Positions 52,279 through 62,352 of a stretch of DNA of 64,000 nucleotides are shown here, in pieces. The translations under genes were made by a program, and so were the position numbers. The notes under the pieces were generated by a model. The model was not told the origin of the DNA and did no database searches. It worked only from the letters and a program-made list of their open reading frames with translations. The number at the start of each line of letters is the position of its first letter. Within the stretch, counting starts at the first letter, position 1. The stretch covers positions 682,001 to 746,000 of the forward strand of contig NZ_CAKLBP010000002.1 in the NCBI RefSeq assembly GCF_920984665.1. The letters run 5' to 3'. This DNA is from Pedobacter sp. Leaf170. GTDB lineage: Bacteria; Bacteroidota; Bacteroidia; Sphingobacteriales; Sphingobacteriaceae.

Positions 52279-53781
52279 ATGACAAAAAAGAAAAAGACAG
52301 TTGGTAAAACTGACGCAGATGTAATACTAATTGGCGCCGGAATAATGAGCGCAACCTTAGGCGTTTTATTAAAAGAATTAGAACCAAACCTAAGTATAGA
52401 AATTTACGAACGCCTTGATATTGCTGCAGCAGAAAGTTCTGATGCCTGGAATAATGCAGGTACTGGTCACTCTGCTTTTTGCGAATTAAACTACACGCCC
52501 GAAAAAAAAGACGGAACTGTTGAAACTAAAAAAGCGGTTCAAATTGCAGAGCATTTTGAAGTTTCTAAGCAGTTTTGGGCCTATTTAATTGAAAAGGGCC
52601 TTATCTCAAACCCAGAAAACTTTATCAAGAAAATTCCTCACATTAGCTTTGTTTGGGGTAAAAAGAATACCGAATATTTAAAGAAACGCTTCGATGCGCT
52701 AACCAAATACAATTTGTTTAGCGGTATGGAGTATACTGAAGATGCAGAGCAAATTAAAACCTGGGCACCATTAATTATTGATGGTCGCAAAAAAGGAGAT
52801 AAGGTTGCCGCAACAAAAATGGATTTGGGAACGGATGTTAACTTCGGCTCGTTAACTAGAGATATGTTTAATTATTTAAAAGCACAGCCAAATGTTAGCC
52901 TCTATTTTAATCATGAAATCCGTGATTTAAAAAAGGATAAAGATGGAAACTGGATAATTAAAGTTAAAGATTTAGAGAGTGGAGATAAACGTAAACGCGT
53001 TGGTAAATTTGTATTTATTGGTGCGGGCGGCGGCTCACTTCCTTTATTAGAAAAATCTGATATTCCTGAAGGTAAAGGATTTGGTGGTTTTCCGGTTAGC
53101 GGACAATGGCTAAAATGTACCAATGAAGAAATTATTGCACAACACCATGCAAAGGTTTATGGGAAGGCTTCTGTTGGTGCACCACCAATGTCTGTACCGC
53201 ATTTGGATACCAGAATGATAAATGGTAAACAAGCTTTATTATTTGGGCCGTATGCAGGTTTTTCTACTAAATTTTTAAAGAATGGTTCGTTTTTGGATTT
53301 ACCAAAATCTATAAAATTTAACAACATTCGTCCGATGATTTCTGCTGGGCTACACAATATTGATTTAACGAAATATTTAATCGAACAAGTAAGGCAATCG
53401 CCAGAAGATAGGTTAAATGCTTTAAAAGAATATTTGCCAAAAGCAGAATTAAAAGATTGGGAATTAGAATATGCCGGTCAGCGTGTGCAGGTTATAAAAA
53501 AGGATGAAAAGCAAGGCGGAATATTAGAGTTTGGAACTGAAGTAGTAAGTGCTGCTGATGGATCTATCGCGGCGCTACTTGGTGCATCTCCCGGTGCTTC
53601 AACAGCTGTTTCAATTATGTTTGATTTATTAAGCCGTTGTTTTAAAGAGGATTTACAAACGGCAGAATGGCAAGCGAAAATTAAAGAAATAATTCCTACT
53701 TACGGGAAAGCTTTGGCTGATGATACGGAGCTTTGCAAATCAACCCGAAGCAGAACATCAAAAATTTTAAAAATAGAATAA
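52279..53781 (+). CDS. mqo: malate:quinone oxidoreductase
   Basis: Mqo oxidises malate to oxaloacetate and passes electrons to the quinone pool on the inner face of the membrane, in place of or beside malate dehydrogenase. The 500-aa FAD protein opens with the nucleotide-binding DADVILIGAGIMSATLGVLL, then SSDAWNNAGTGHSAFCELNY, the family signature, and ends with LGASPGASTAVSIMFDLL. Length is normal. It is followed by a double hairpin and a convergent gene. Confidence 0.95.
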   Translation: MTKKKKTVGKTDADVILIGAGIMSATLGVLLKELEPNLSIEIYERLDIAAAESSDAWNNAGTGHSAFCELNYTPEKKDGTVETKKAVQIAEHFEVSKQFWAYLIEKGLISNPENFIKKIPHISFVWGKKNTEYLKKRFDALTKYNLFSGMEYTEDAEQIKTWAPLIIDGRKKGDKVAATKMDLGTDVNFGSLTRDMFNYLKAQPNVSLYFNHEIRDLKKDKDGNWIIKVKDLESGDKRKRVGKFVFIGAGGGSLPLLEKSDIPEGKGFGGFPVSGQWLKCTNEEIIAQHHAKVYGKASVGAPPMSVPHLDTRMINGKQALLFGPYAGFSTKFLKNGSFLDLPKSIKFNNIRPMISAGLHNIDLTKYLIEQVRQSPEDRLNALKEYLPKAELKDWELEYAGQRVQVIKKDEKQGGILEFGTEVVSAADGSIAALLGASPGASTAVSIMFDLLSRCFKEDLQTAEWQAKIKEIIPTYGKALADDTELCKSTRSRTSKILKIE

Positions 53782-53786
53782 AGAAA

Positions 53787-53919
53787 GCCACAGATTCGCA
53801 GATTTTTTAATATTAATCTGTAAATCTGTGACTTATTTTGGGTAAAAAAAACGATTACGTTCAAAATATCAAAGCCACAGATTCGCAGATTTTTTAATAT
53901 TGACCTGTAAATCTGTGGC
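53787..53919. repeat. tandem pair of GCCACAGAT hairpins
   Basis: Two nearly identical hairpins of about 46 bases lie at 53787-53832 and 53874-53919. Each has GCCACAGATT then TTTTTTAATATT and ends with AATCTGTG or ATCTGTGGC; the second is perfect (GCCACAGAT/ATCTGTGGC). They share the loop TCGCAGATTTTTTAATATT. They fill the convergent gap between mqo and ytxJ and probably terminate both transcripts. Confidence 0.8.
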
Positions 53920-53928
53920 CATAATATT

Positions 53929-54261
53929 TTATGCTGCAATTACTTCAGCAACTTCTTCGGCAGAAATATCACTATGTGAAGCCTCTAAAACGCAATCGCC
54001 GTTTTTAATTAATAATATTTGTGGAGATTGATGCGTTACCTCAAAAATCTCAGCAATTTTATTAGAGATTTCTCTGTAAGCAATTAAATCTAAAAAGTAC
54101 AATTTTGTATCAGCAGGAATAACATCCCAATCTAACTCAAAATTCTTTCTTGCCATCATGCTGATAGAACAGCGTGTACTGTGTTTGAAAATTAGACTAA
54201 AGCCTTCCGCACTTTTAATCTCATCAAGCTGTTCTATTGATGTTAAATTAACCCAAGCCAT
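53929..54261 (-). CDS. ytxJ: bacillithiol system redox-active protein YtxJ
   Basis: This 110-aa thioredoxin-fold protein has the characteristic FKHSTRCSIS segment with a single Cys at 31, then LDLIAYREISNKIAE and THQSPQILLIKNG with the cis-Pro. YtxJ proteins are thought to reverse mixed disulfides with bacillithiol, so the host probably makes bacillithiol, as many Bacteroidota do. No bacillithiol biosynthesis gene is in this window. Confidence 0.88.
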   Translation of the reverse strand: MAWVNLTSIEQLDEIKSAEGFSLIFKHSTRCSISMMARKNFELDWDVIPADTKLYFLDLIAYREISNKIAEIFEVTHQSPQILLIKNGDCVLEASHSDISAEEVAEVIAA

Positions 54262-54292
54262 AATTTTTATTTAATTTTTTTATAGAGATAAC

Positions 54293-54320
54293 ACTTACAG
54301 TATGTTAATGTTCTGTAAGT
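54293..54320. terminator. hairpin between ytxJ and the small lipoprotein gene
   Basis: ACTTACAG (54293-54300) and CTGTAAGT (54313-54320) form a perfect 8-bp stem with a 12-base loop. It lies 25 bases beyond the stop of the 40-aa lipoprotein and could end its transcript; the following T run is poor. Confidence 0.45.
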
Positions 54321-54344
54321 AGCTTAAATGAAAATAGATATGTA

Positions 54345-54467
54345 TTAATTTCTTCTGCGTTTACCTTCTGGATAAGAGCTATAAGCCGGGCAAAGTTTTG
54401 ATGAACAAGACTCTAAAATGGTTATGGTGCAAAACACCGCCAATAAAAGGATGGCTATTTTTTTCAT
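54345..54467 (-). CDS. 40-aa small lipoprotein
   Basis: A short ORF runs leftward from ATG 54467 to TAA 54345. It opens with MKKIAILLLAVFCTITILES and Cys21, a lipoprotein signal with lipobox ILESC, followed by only 19 residues ending in a basic KRRRN tail with one more Cys-Pro (SKLCPAYSS). It lies between ribH and ytxJ in the same direction as both. Tiny lipoproteins with a C-P-A-Y-like mature part are frequent in Bacteroidota genomes by my recollection; no function is known to me. Confidence 0.65.
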   Translation of the reverse strand: MKKIAILLLAVFCTITILESCSSKLCPAYSSYPEGKRRRN

Positions 54468-54507
54468 TTCGATAGTTAAGCTTTAAGTATCTAAGTTACT
54501 AATATTT

Positions 54508-54999
54508 TTAAATGTTTGCAGAAAAATCGGCCATTTTAATTGCTGTAATTGCGGCTTCATCACCTTTGTTGCCATGTTTACCACCGGCTCTATCTTGTGC
54601 CTGCTCCAAATTGTTTGTGGTTAAAACTCCAAAAATAACTGGTTTGCTATACTTAATACCAACATTAGTACAGCCTTGTGCTACTGCATCGCAAATAAAA
54701 TCGAAGTGTTTAGTATCGCCCTGAATTACACAACCCAGGCAAATTACAGCATCCAAATCTGATTTTTTGCTTAACAAAATATCTGCAGCTCCGGTAAGTT
54801 CAAAACTTCCTGGTACTGGTAAGGAGATTATATTTTCTTCCTTAACACCGTTAGCTAAAAGGGTTTTAAGTGCACCGTTGTACAAAGCACCAGTAATTTC
54901 TGCGTTCCATTCGGCTACAACAATACCAAATTTATATTTTGCTCCACTCGGAACCGTTGTGTGAGAAAAATCAGAAAGATTTTTTAATTGACTTGACAT
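54508..54999 (-). CDS. ribH: 6,7-dimethyl-8-ribityllumazine synthase
   Basis: RibH performs the penultimate step of riboflavin synthesis, joining dihydroxybutanone phosphate to the ribitylamino-pyrimidine; subunits assemble into pentamers or capsids. The 163-aa sequence has AEWNAEIT with the substrate-stacking Trp31, [11 protein letters not shown] (62-72), and [13 protein letters not shown] with the catalytic His98. Length is normal. No riboswitch-like structure is seen upstream. Other rib genes are not in the window. Confidence 0.95.
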   Translation of the reverse strand: MSSQLKNLSDFSHTTVPSGAKYKFGIVVAEWNAEITGALYNGALKTLLANGVKEENIISLPVPGSFELTGAADILLSKKSDLDAVICLGCVIQGDTKHFDFICDAVAQGCTNVGIKYSKPVIFGVLTTNNLEQAQDRAGGKHGNKGDEAAITAIKMADFSANI

Positions 55000-55228
55000 G
55001 TGGCAAAGATACTGCTAAGCATGGAATGTTGAAAGAGCGTAATGTTTAAATGTTGTAAGTTTAATTTACAATTTTTTAAAACACGGTAAATGTTATTTAT
55101 ATGTTAATTGTATCTATAATCTAATTTATGATGTTTAAAAATATTTAGTTTCGTAATATGCATCTTAAAGTTTAAATAATTTTATGGAATCTGCTTTAGG
55201 TTACCATCTTATGTTTAAATACTGCACT

Positions 55229-58200
55229 ATGAAAAAAACGCTCCACTCTTTATTTATTCTTCTTATATTTTCTCTTTTTTCTAATGTCGCTTTTGCTCAG
55301 CATAAGGATAAATACTATCATGATAATTTTAAATCCATAGATTCTTTAGCAATTATTGGAAAACCTAAAGATGCAGTTTCGATAATTGATAAAGTAAATA
55401 AAAGTGCCAGAGCACAGCGTAACACCGCTATGTTGATTAGGGCAACCATATATCGAATGTTATTTCAGGGCTATCTTAAAGAAGAAGCTATTTCTATAAT
55501 TAATGCAGAGCTTAGGGAAGACATCGCTTCTGCAAAGCAACCAGAAAAAAGCATTCTTCAATCTTTACTTGCAGAAAGTTATTGGAGGTATTATGAGCAA
55601 AATCGATATAATATTATAAAACGCACTAATGTTGAGGCAAACGTAGGTAGTGATATTAAAACTTGGCCGATTGGAAAATTAATTGATGAAACGCTTAAAA
55701 ATTACATGGCATCTGTATCTGAGGTTAAGATTTTGCAGGATACAAAAATTGATAGTTTAACAGCTTTGATGGTTGGAGACAGCTCAAGCAGATATTTACG
55801 ACCAACCCTGTACGATGTGTTGGCACATAGAGCTTTGGATGTTCTAGTTAATACTCAAATTGAATTAACGAAGAATGATACATCAATCGATTTTAATAGT
55901 GCAAAATGGTTTGAAAAATATAATTCATTTTTAAATATTGAGATTTCAAATACAGATTCTACTTCGTTTTCTTCAAAGGCGCTGTCGATTTTTAAGAATC
56001 TACTTAGTTTTCATATTAAGCACCAAAATATTAGTGCGTTTGCCGATGTAGATGTTAAACGATTAAATTATATCTATTCAAGAAGTACGCTTGAGAATAA
56101 ACTAAAGCTTTATAGTTCAGCTATTGATGAACTTGCCAACTACGCTAAATCAACAGATATTTATGGGGATGTTCTTTTTGAAAAAGCATCAAAAATGTAT
56201 GATAATCGTAATCAACAAAATATAAAACAGCGACCTGATTTAAAGGAATTGGTTAAGATTGGAAATGATGTAATCCAGTTATATCCAAATAGTTTAGGTG
56301 CTAAAAACTTTGAAAAGCTAATTAATGATATTAAAGACAAGTCGTTAAATATTAGCGTACAACAGCTTTTCATTCCTGAAAAACCTGTGCAGTTATTTTT
56401 TAGCTACAAAAATGTAGAAGCCATATCAATTCAGCTTTATAAGGTTAGTCATAATCATAGAAATATTAATCTAGGAAGCCAAACTGATTACGAAAAATTT
56501 TCAGCCTCTAATAATGTGTTTAAAGAATGGATAGTTAATACACCTGAGAATGACGATTACTTGGGCCATACTTTAATTGATAAGCTCGATGGTTTAGCAA
56601 AAGGCTATTATGTAATCATTGCAAAAACTGTAGATAGTAATGCAATGCATAGTTTTATGCCATTTCAGGTAACCGATTTAGCCGTTACTGACCGCATTTC
56701 TGGTTTAATAAATCATGAATATTTTGTTTCGAACAGTTCTACTGGTGAAGCCACTGCCAATGCAATTATTAATGAAGAGAATCATGAATATGAAAAGGGT
56801 AAATACAGTTATAAGTATAAAGGAAGCTTGCGTACAGACAAGAATGGATTTGCAGAAAGCACACTAAATACATCTGTAAGCCGTATTGAGGTAATTAATG
56901 GAGCTGATTCTGTAACTGTCGATGTCGGTTCAAGAGCCTATAAGTATATGGATACAAAAAGGAGAGTTACTTTATTTACAGATAGACCTATTTACAGACC
57001 AGGGCAAACCGTTTTTTACAAAGGAATTTACTTTGAATTTGAAGATGATAAAAATCAACTTTTAAAGGAAGTTGATATCAGCATTAACTTTAATGATGTA
57101 AATGGCAAATCGCTAGAAAAAACATCAAAAATTACAAATGAATTTGGTACGTTTCAAGGTTCTTTCACAATTCCGTTAGGGAAATTAAACGGAAGAATGA
57201 ATATAAGTACCAATTATGGCAGTATTGAGGTACAGGTAGAAGAATACAAAAGACCAAATTTTGAGGTTGTATTTGAACCTTTGAACCAAAAATATAAATT
57301 AAATGATTCTATTCGGTTAGAAGGAAAGGCAATTAGTTTTAGTGGCTATTCTGTTGGCGGCGCTAAAGTTAAATATGTTATTACCCGAAATATTCTTTCG
57401 GCCAATGATAGAATTAACGGCTATAATCCTAGCAAACAAATAGCAATAGGCAATACGCAAACAAGAGGCGATGGGTTATTTAATATCCAGTTTTTGGCTG
57501 CTGCCGAAAATAATAGTGATAGTTATTCTTACCAAATCATGGTTGACGTCACAGATTTGAATGGTGAAACACGCTCAAAATCGCAAACGCTTAATGTTGG
57601 CAAAACCGATGTGCTTTTAAATGTTTCTATCCCAAATGAGATTTTTCCAGCCGATTTAAAGGACAGCATTCCATTTGAAATTACGAATATAAATAGAACA
57701 CCGATTAAGGGACAAGTTACTGCCGAATGGTATAAACTCCAATATCCGGGCAGAATTGTATATCAAAATACCTTAGGTAAAGCAGAAAATTACAGTTTAT
57801 CTAAATCAGATTTTATAAAGTATTTTCCGTTTGATGAATATGAAAACGATGGAAATCCTGAGCGTTGGAGTGTAGAAAAATTAAGTTTTATTCAGAATGA
57901 AAAAGTAGAACGCGGCTTAGGAAATTTAAAAATAGATGGCAACAATTTAACCTCAGGCTATTACAAGGTTAAGTTTAAAGCTATAAATAGCAGTTTGGAC
58001 TCTGTTATTGTAGAAAAAGTTGTACGTGTATATAAAAATTCGAGCGAGAAAATTTTACTAGCAAAGGAATGGCTTATTGCAGAAAAAAACACAATTGCTC
58101 CGCAAGAATCGGCAGTTTTTAGGCTTGCCAGTGTTTTGCAAAATACCCGGGCATATTACGAAGTTTACTATAAAGATTTAATTGTGAAAAAGGCATGGTT

Positions 58201-61200
58201 AAAGCTTAGCAATAAGCAAACTATAATCAATATTAAACCTGAACCTCAATTTATTGATGGTTTTGCAGTTCAATTTACCTTAATTGAAAATGGAAGGATT
58301 TCGCAATCTATGCAAGTAGTTAACATAGTTGATGCCGCCAAAGAAATCGATGTGAAATTTTTAAGCTTTAGAGATAAACTTCAGCCAGGCGAAACTGATA
58401 CATGGAAGTTAAAAATCGCCAATAAAAAGGGCGAAGAGCAAATGGCTGAAATGGTTGTTTCGCTATACGATGCATCGCTGGATGATCTTAAAGCAATGAA
58501 TTGGAATAAAATATCAACGCCAAAATATAATTACAACAATTACAATTGGAATTACAACCAAAATTATATCCAATATGCTAATCAAATTTGGTTTAGCGGT
58601 AATTATCATAGCTATTATAACATCACGGGAAGAAATTATGAATATTTGAATTTATATGGATTTTCATTTAATCAACACAGTTATAAAAACAACTATACGC
58701 TTTACCTAAAAAAAATAGAAGCTAATAAGAGAACGCATGTTAACGAAGCGGTAAAAAAGAAGCTTGCCTCATTAAAAGAAACAGGTTTGATTTATGGGAT
58801 AGTTACAGATGATGAAGGATATGGTGTTGGCGGTGTTGTTATCAAAACTAAAACTAAAAATACAAAAACTGATGAGTACGGAATTTACAGTATTGCAGCT
58901 AAGCCTGGTGAAGAAATTGCAGCACTATTTATTGGTTATGATATTGAAACCGCAAAAGTTTCTACTGACAAAAGAATAAATTTTAAATTAAAATATGATA
59001 AAAAAGGGCTTAATGAAGTTGTTGTAGTTGGTTATGGAACACAAGCAAAAAAAGAAGTTACTGGTGCTGTAGCAAATGTAAGGAATGAATCTAGCGACCT
59101 AGTAAGGACTGTTCGAGTAAGAGGAACAAACACGGTTATGTATGATCAGGAAGGTATTCCAGGGGCTGAAAAACTAATGGAGGCAATTGCAGTTGATGAT
59201 TACAAAGTTTACGATTTCGTTAGTATAGAAGGTTATGATCCGAAAACGGATACCTACATTATCAATGGTAAACCAGTAAAAAAGGCGAAGGTAGTTCCAC
59301 GAACAAATTTTACTGAAACGGCATTTTTCTACCCTCAATTAAAAACTGATGAAGCCGGGGAAATTAATATTGAATTTACGATACCTCAATCCTTAACACG
59401 ATTTAAAATGTTAGGGTTTGCGCATACCAAAGATTTTAAAACAACTACCATAACAAAAGAGCTTGTTACGCAAAAACAGCTTTCTATATCTGCAAATGCG
59501 CCTCGTTTTTTTCGCGAGGGCGATACTATTTTGTTTAGTACAAAACTCAATAATTTATCTGCAAATGCAATTGGTGGTTTAGCTATGTTAGAGTTAAGAG
59601 ATGCAATTTCGGGTAAAGTTATTTCAATCTTCGAGAAAAAAAATTCTAATCAACAGCAATTTCAATTAGAAAATAGTGGTAATCAATCTTTAAAATGGTC
59701 ATTGATTATTCCTTCAGGTGTTGGTGCAATTACTTATAAATTAACTGCTCAATCAGAAAATTATTCGGATGGCGAAGAAATGACCATTCCGGTATTGCCA
59801 AACTCGATAATGGTTATGGAGAGTATGCCAATAAATGTTAGGGGAGGCATTAGTAAAACTTTCACTATGGATAACCTGTTGCAATTTGCTAAATCAAAAA
59901 CAATTAAAAACCATGCACTAATTTTTGAGTTTACCTCAAATCCAGTTTGGTATGCGGTACAAGCTTTGCCTTACTTAATGGAATATCCTTATGAATGTGC
60001 GGAACAAACTTTTAGCAGATTTTACGCTAATAGTTTCGCAACGGGTATCATCAATTCATCACCAAAAATTAAAGAAGTATTTCAATCGTGGCAGCAAACC
60101 AACAATGGTGAAGCATTGCTTTCTAATCTGGAGAAAAATCCTGAATTAAAATCGATTATGCTCGAGGAAACTCCATGGGTAAGAGCCGCAAATGATGAAA
60201 CGGAAAGGAAAAAAAGATTGGCTATACTTTTCGATTTAAACAGAATGCGCTATGAACTAAATGCAAACTTTGATAAGCTAGAGAATATGCAGTTTAGTAA
60301 TGGCGCTTTTCCGTGGTTTGCTGGCATGCGAGAAGATAGGTACATCACACAGCATATTGTTATGGGCTTGGCTCAATTAAAGCAACTCAAATTAGTTGAT
60401 GATAAAAGCTTTCCAAAATTAAATCAGATGTTAACTAAATCTATCTCCTATCTTGATGAGCAATTAACTTCAGATTATCATAGTTATTTAAAAGATAAAA
60501 AAGGCGCAACTTATTTACCAATTCATTACTTATTTGCGAGAAGCTATGCAATTCAACCCAATACCAATCCTGAATTTGTAATGGCACACAAGTTTTACTT
60601 AACAAAAATAATTAACGATTGGAAATATTTAGAGCCATACCAATTGGCACAATCAGCGTTAATATTAGAGCGTAGTGGCAACCACGCCGAAGCTTTGAAA
60701 ATTATTAATTTGTTAAAACAGACTGCACAGCAAAGCGATGAAATGGGGATGTATTGGGCAAAGAATCAAAATGGCTGGTGGTGGTATCAAAGTCCGGTAG
60801 AAACACAAGCTTTACTTATTGAAGCATTTGATGAAGTTGCTAAAGATTCAAAATCGGTAGAAGAAATGAAAATTTGGCTACTTAAAAATAAACAAACTAA
60901 CGATTGGAAAACAACCAAAGCGACTGTTGCGGCAACTTATGCTTTATTATTTAGAGGTTATAACTTACTAAATGAAACTGCTGAGCCAGAAATTTTAATC
61001 GGAGGAAAAACGATTACAGACTTAGGAATTCCTGTGCCTATAAAAGAGGCAGGAACAGGTTATGAAAAAATAACCATAAAAGGGGCTGATGTTAAACCTG
61101 AAATGGCAAAAGTGCAAATCAAAAATAATAATAAAAGTATTGCATGGGGTGCTTATTATTGGCAATATTTTGAGCAGTTAGATAAGATTAAATCTGCCAG

Positions 61201-61627
61201 TACCGGAGTAAAAATTAATAAAGAATTGTTTTTACAAAAGCGTACAGATAAGGGTGATTTGCTAACACCTTTAACAGCTTCCAACGTTCTATCTACGGGA
61301 GATTTGGTTAAGGTAAGAATAGAAATTCGTTGCGATCGGGATATGGAATATATTCATTTGAAAGATATGCGTTCTTCAGGTTTTGAGCCTGTAAACGTAG
61401 TTTCTCAATATAAATATCAGGATGGTTTAGGTTATTACGAAAGCACTAAAGATGCATCAACTAATTTTTTTATTAGCTATTTAAGAAAGGGAACATACGT
61501 TTTTGAATATGCTTTGAGGGTTACGCATTCTGGAAATTTTTCTAACGGAATTACCACTTTACAAAGTATGTATGCTCCAGAATTTACAACACATTCTGCC
61601 GGTATAAGAGTTAACGTGAAGCCGTAA
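55229..61627 (+). CDS. giant alpha-2-macroglobulin family protein with internal SusC-like linker
   Basis: The start is taken at ATG 55229, which opens a signal peptide (cleavage near NVAFAQ), giving 2132 aa; the longer frame from 55184 adds 15 residues. Order: helical repeat region (about 20-380), MG1-like, MG2 domain at about 570-665 (FTDRPIYRPGQTVFYKG), further macroglobulin domains, an inserted carboxypeptidase-regulatory-like domain at about 1186-1255, then N1262 of NEVVVVGYGTQAKKEVTGAV, which is the connector found between that domain and the plug in SusC-type TonB receptors, the A2M domain (TETAFFYPQL onward, about 1360), and the thioester region with C1590-A-E-Q. Thiol-ester macroglobulins trap attacking proteases at the cell envelope. 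No penicillin-binding-protein partner gene is adjacent. Confidence 0.9.
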   Translation: MKKTLHSLFILLIFSLFSNVAFAQHKDKYYHDNFKSIDSLAIIGKPKDAVSIIDKVNKSARAQRNTAMLIRATIYRMLFQGYLKEEAISIINAELREDIASAKQPEKSILQSLLAESYWRYYEQNRYNIIKRTNVEANVGSDIKTWPIGKLIDETLKNYMASVSEVKILQDTKIDSLTALMVGDSSSRYLRPTLYDVLAHRALDVLVNTQIELTKNDTSIDFNSAKWFEKYNSFLNIEISNTDSTSFSSKALSIFKNLLSFHIKHQNISAFADVDVKRLNYIYSRSTLENKLKLYSSAIDELANYAKSTDIYGDVLFEKASKMYDNRNQQNIKQRPDLKELVKIGNDVIQLYPNSLGAKNFEKLINDIKDKSLNISVQQLFIPEKPVQLFFSYKNVEAISIQLYKVSHNHRNINLGSQTDYEKFSASNNVFKEWIVNTPENDDYLGHTLIDKLDGLAKGYYVIIAKTVDSNAMHSFMPFQVTDLAVTDRISGLINHEYFVSNSSTGEATANAIINEENHEYEKGKYSYKYKGSLRTDKNGFAESTLNTSVSRIEVINGADSVTVDVGSRAYKYMDTKRRVTLFTDRPIYRPGQTVFYKGIYFEFEDDKNQLLKEVDISINFNDVNGKSLEKTSKITNEFGTFQGSFTIPLGKLNGRMNISTNYGSIEVQVEEYKRPNFEVVFEPLNQKYKLNDSIRLEGKAISFSGYSVGGAKVKYVITRNILSANDRINGYNPSKQIAIGNTQTRGDGLFNIQFLAAAENNSDSYSYQIMVDVTDLNGETRSKSQTLNVGKTDVLLNVSIPNEIFPADLKDSIPFEITNINRTPIKGQVTAEWYKLQYPGRIVYQNTLGKAENYSLSKSDFIKYFPFDEYENDGNPERWSVEKLSFIQNEKVERGLGNLKIDGNNLTSGYYKVKFKAINSSLDSVIVEKVVRVYKNSSEKILLAKEWLIAEKNTIAPQESAVFRLASVLQNTRAYYEVYYKDLIVKKAWLKLSNKQTIINIKPEPQFIDGFAVQFTLIENGRISQSMQVVNIVDAAKEIDVKFLSFRDKLQPGETDTWKLKIANKKGEEQMAEMVVSLYDASLDDLKAMNWNKISTPKYNYNNYNWNYNQNYIQYANQIWFSGNYHSYYNITGRNYEYLNLYGFSFNQHSYKNNYTLYLKKIEANKRTHVNEAVKKKLASLKETGLIYGIVTDDEGYGVGGVVIKTKTKNTKTDEYGIYSIAAKPGEEIAALFIGYDIETAKVSTDKRINFKLKYDKKGLNEVVVVGYGTQAKKEVTGAVANVRNESSDLVRTVRVRGTNTVMYDQEGIPGAEKLMEAIAVDDYKVYDFVSIEGYDPKTDTYIINGKPVKKAKVVPRTNFTETAFFYPQLKTDEAGEINIEFTIPQSLTRFKMLGFAHTKDFKTTTITKELVTQKQLSISANAPRFFREGDTILFSTKLNNLSANAIGGLAMLELRDAISGKVISIFEKKNSNQQQFQLENSGNQSLKWSLIIPSGVGAITYKLTAQSENYSDGEEMTIPVLPNSIMVMESMPINVRGGISKTFTMDNLLQFAKSKTIKNHALIFEFTSNPVWYAVQALPYLMEYPYECAEQTFSRFYANSFATGIINSSPKIKEVFQSWQQTNNGEALLSNLEKNPELKSIMLEETPWVRAANDETERKKRLAILFDLNRMRYELNANFDKLENMQFSNGAFPWFAGMREDRYITQHIVMGLAQLKQLKLVDDKSFPKLNQMLTKSISYLDEQLTSDYHSYLKDKKGATYLPIHYLFARSYAIQPNTNPEFVMAHKFYLTKIINDWKYLEPYQLAQSALILERSGNHAEALKIINLLKQTAQQSDEMGMYWAKNQNGWWWYQSPVETQALLIEAFDEVAKDSKSVEEMKIWLLKNKQTNDWKTTKATVAATYALLFRGYNLLNETAEPEILIGGKTITDLGIPVPIKEAGTGYEKITIKGADVKPEMAKVQIKNNNKSIAWGAYYWQYFEQLDKIKSASTGVKINKELFLQKRTDKGDLLTPLTASNVLSTGDLVKVRIEIRCDRDMEYIHLKDMRSSGFEPVNVVSQYKYQDGLGYYESTKDASTNFFISYLRKGTYVFEYALRVTHSGNFSNGITTLQSMYAPEFTTHSAGIRVNVKP

Positions 61628-62299
61628 TTACACCAACTGAATGTTGCCATAGGTTGCGCCAATCGGTATTGATTTTTCACCTATCCAAATTTGATTTTTA
61701 TCGAATTTGGATACTTTATCTTTTGAAATGATAAAAGCCCGGTGACAGCGAATAAAGTTTTTTGGCAGTAAATCGGCTAAATCGTTTATGGTAATTCTTG
61801 AGCTGATAAGTTTATCTCTTAGCTGAATTTGTGTATAATTACCAGAAGCTTCGATGTATAGGATATCACTTAAAGCTACCTTAATCTGCTCGTAACCATC
61901 TTTCACAAATATGTATTCTGGTTTTTCTTCGGCTTTATTGTTACGAAGGTTAAACAGCTCATGAGCTTTATTGCAGGCTTTTAAAAATCTCGATAGCGAA
62001 AAGGGTTTTAATAAATAATCAACCGCATCGAGTTCAAAACTTTGCACTGCATGCTCCGTATAAGCAGTTGTAAATACTACCATTGGCGGATTGCTCAGGC
62101 TTTTCAGAAAATCAATTCCGCTAATATCGGGCATTTTGATATCCAGAAAAATTAAATCTACCCTGTTATGCTGCAAATATGTAATCGCTTCAAAAGCATT
62201 AGTAAAAACGGCACTAAGCTCAACAAATGGCACTTTCGAAGCATGCGAGCGGATTATATCAAGCGCTATTGGTTCATCATCTATTGCAATGGCAATCAT
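61628..62299 (-). CDS. LytTR family response regulator
   Basis: This 223-aa regulator has a receiver domain (1-120) with acidic pair D7/D8, phosphoacceptor D53 in LIFLDIKMPDISG, Thr in VVFTTAYTEH and the conserved Lys in LLKPFS, and a LytTR DNA-binding domain from about 125 (FVKDGYEQIKVALSDILYIEASGNYTQI, FIRCHRAFIISKDKVS). It is the partner of the sensor kinase encoded upstream at 62766, but 466 bases of repeat DNA separate them. Its stop codon abuts the stop of the macroglobulin gene with no base between. Confidence 0.93.
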   Translation of the reverse strand: MIAIAIDDEPIALDIIRSHASKVPFVELSAVFTNAFEAITYLQHNRVDLIFLDIKMPDISGIDFLKSLSNPPMVVFTTAYTEHAVQSFELDAVDYLLKPFSLSRFLKACNKAHELFNLRNNKAEEKPEYIFVKDGYEQIKVALSDILYIEASGNYTQIQLRDKLISSRITINDLADLLPKNFIRCHRAFIISKDKVSKFDKNQIWIGEKSIPIGATYGNIQLV

Positions 62300-62352
62300 T
62301 TTTAAAGATACTATTAGATTTAATTTTTTTAAACTTCTATCCCCTTAAATTA

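Noticed and set aside
55000..55228. Possible riboswitch or leader RNA upstream of the macroglobulin gene or ribH
   Set aside because: The region contains only AT-rich and TGTTG/AATGTT low-complexity sequence without a stable conserved stem; no FMN-type core is visible.
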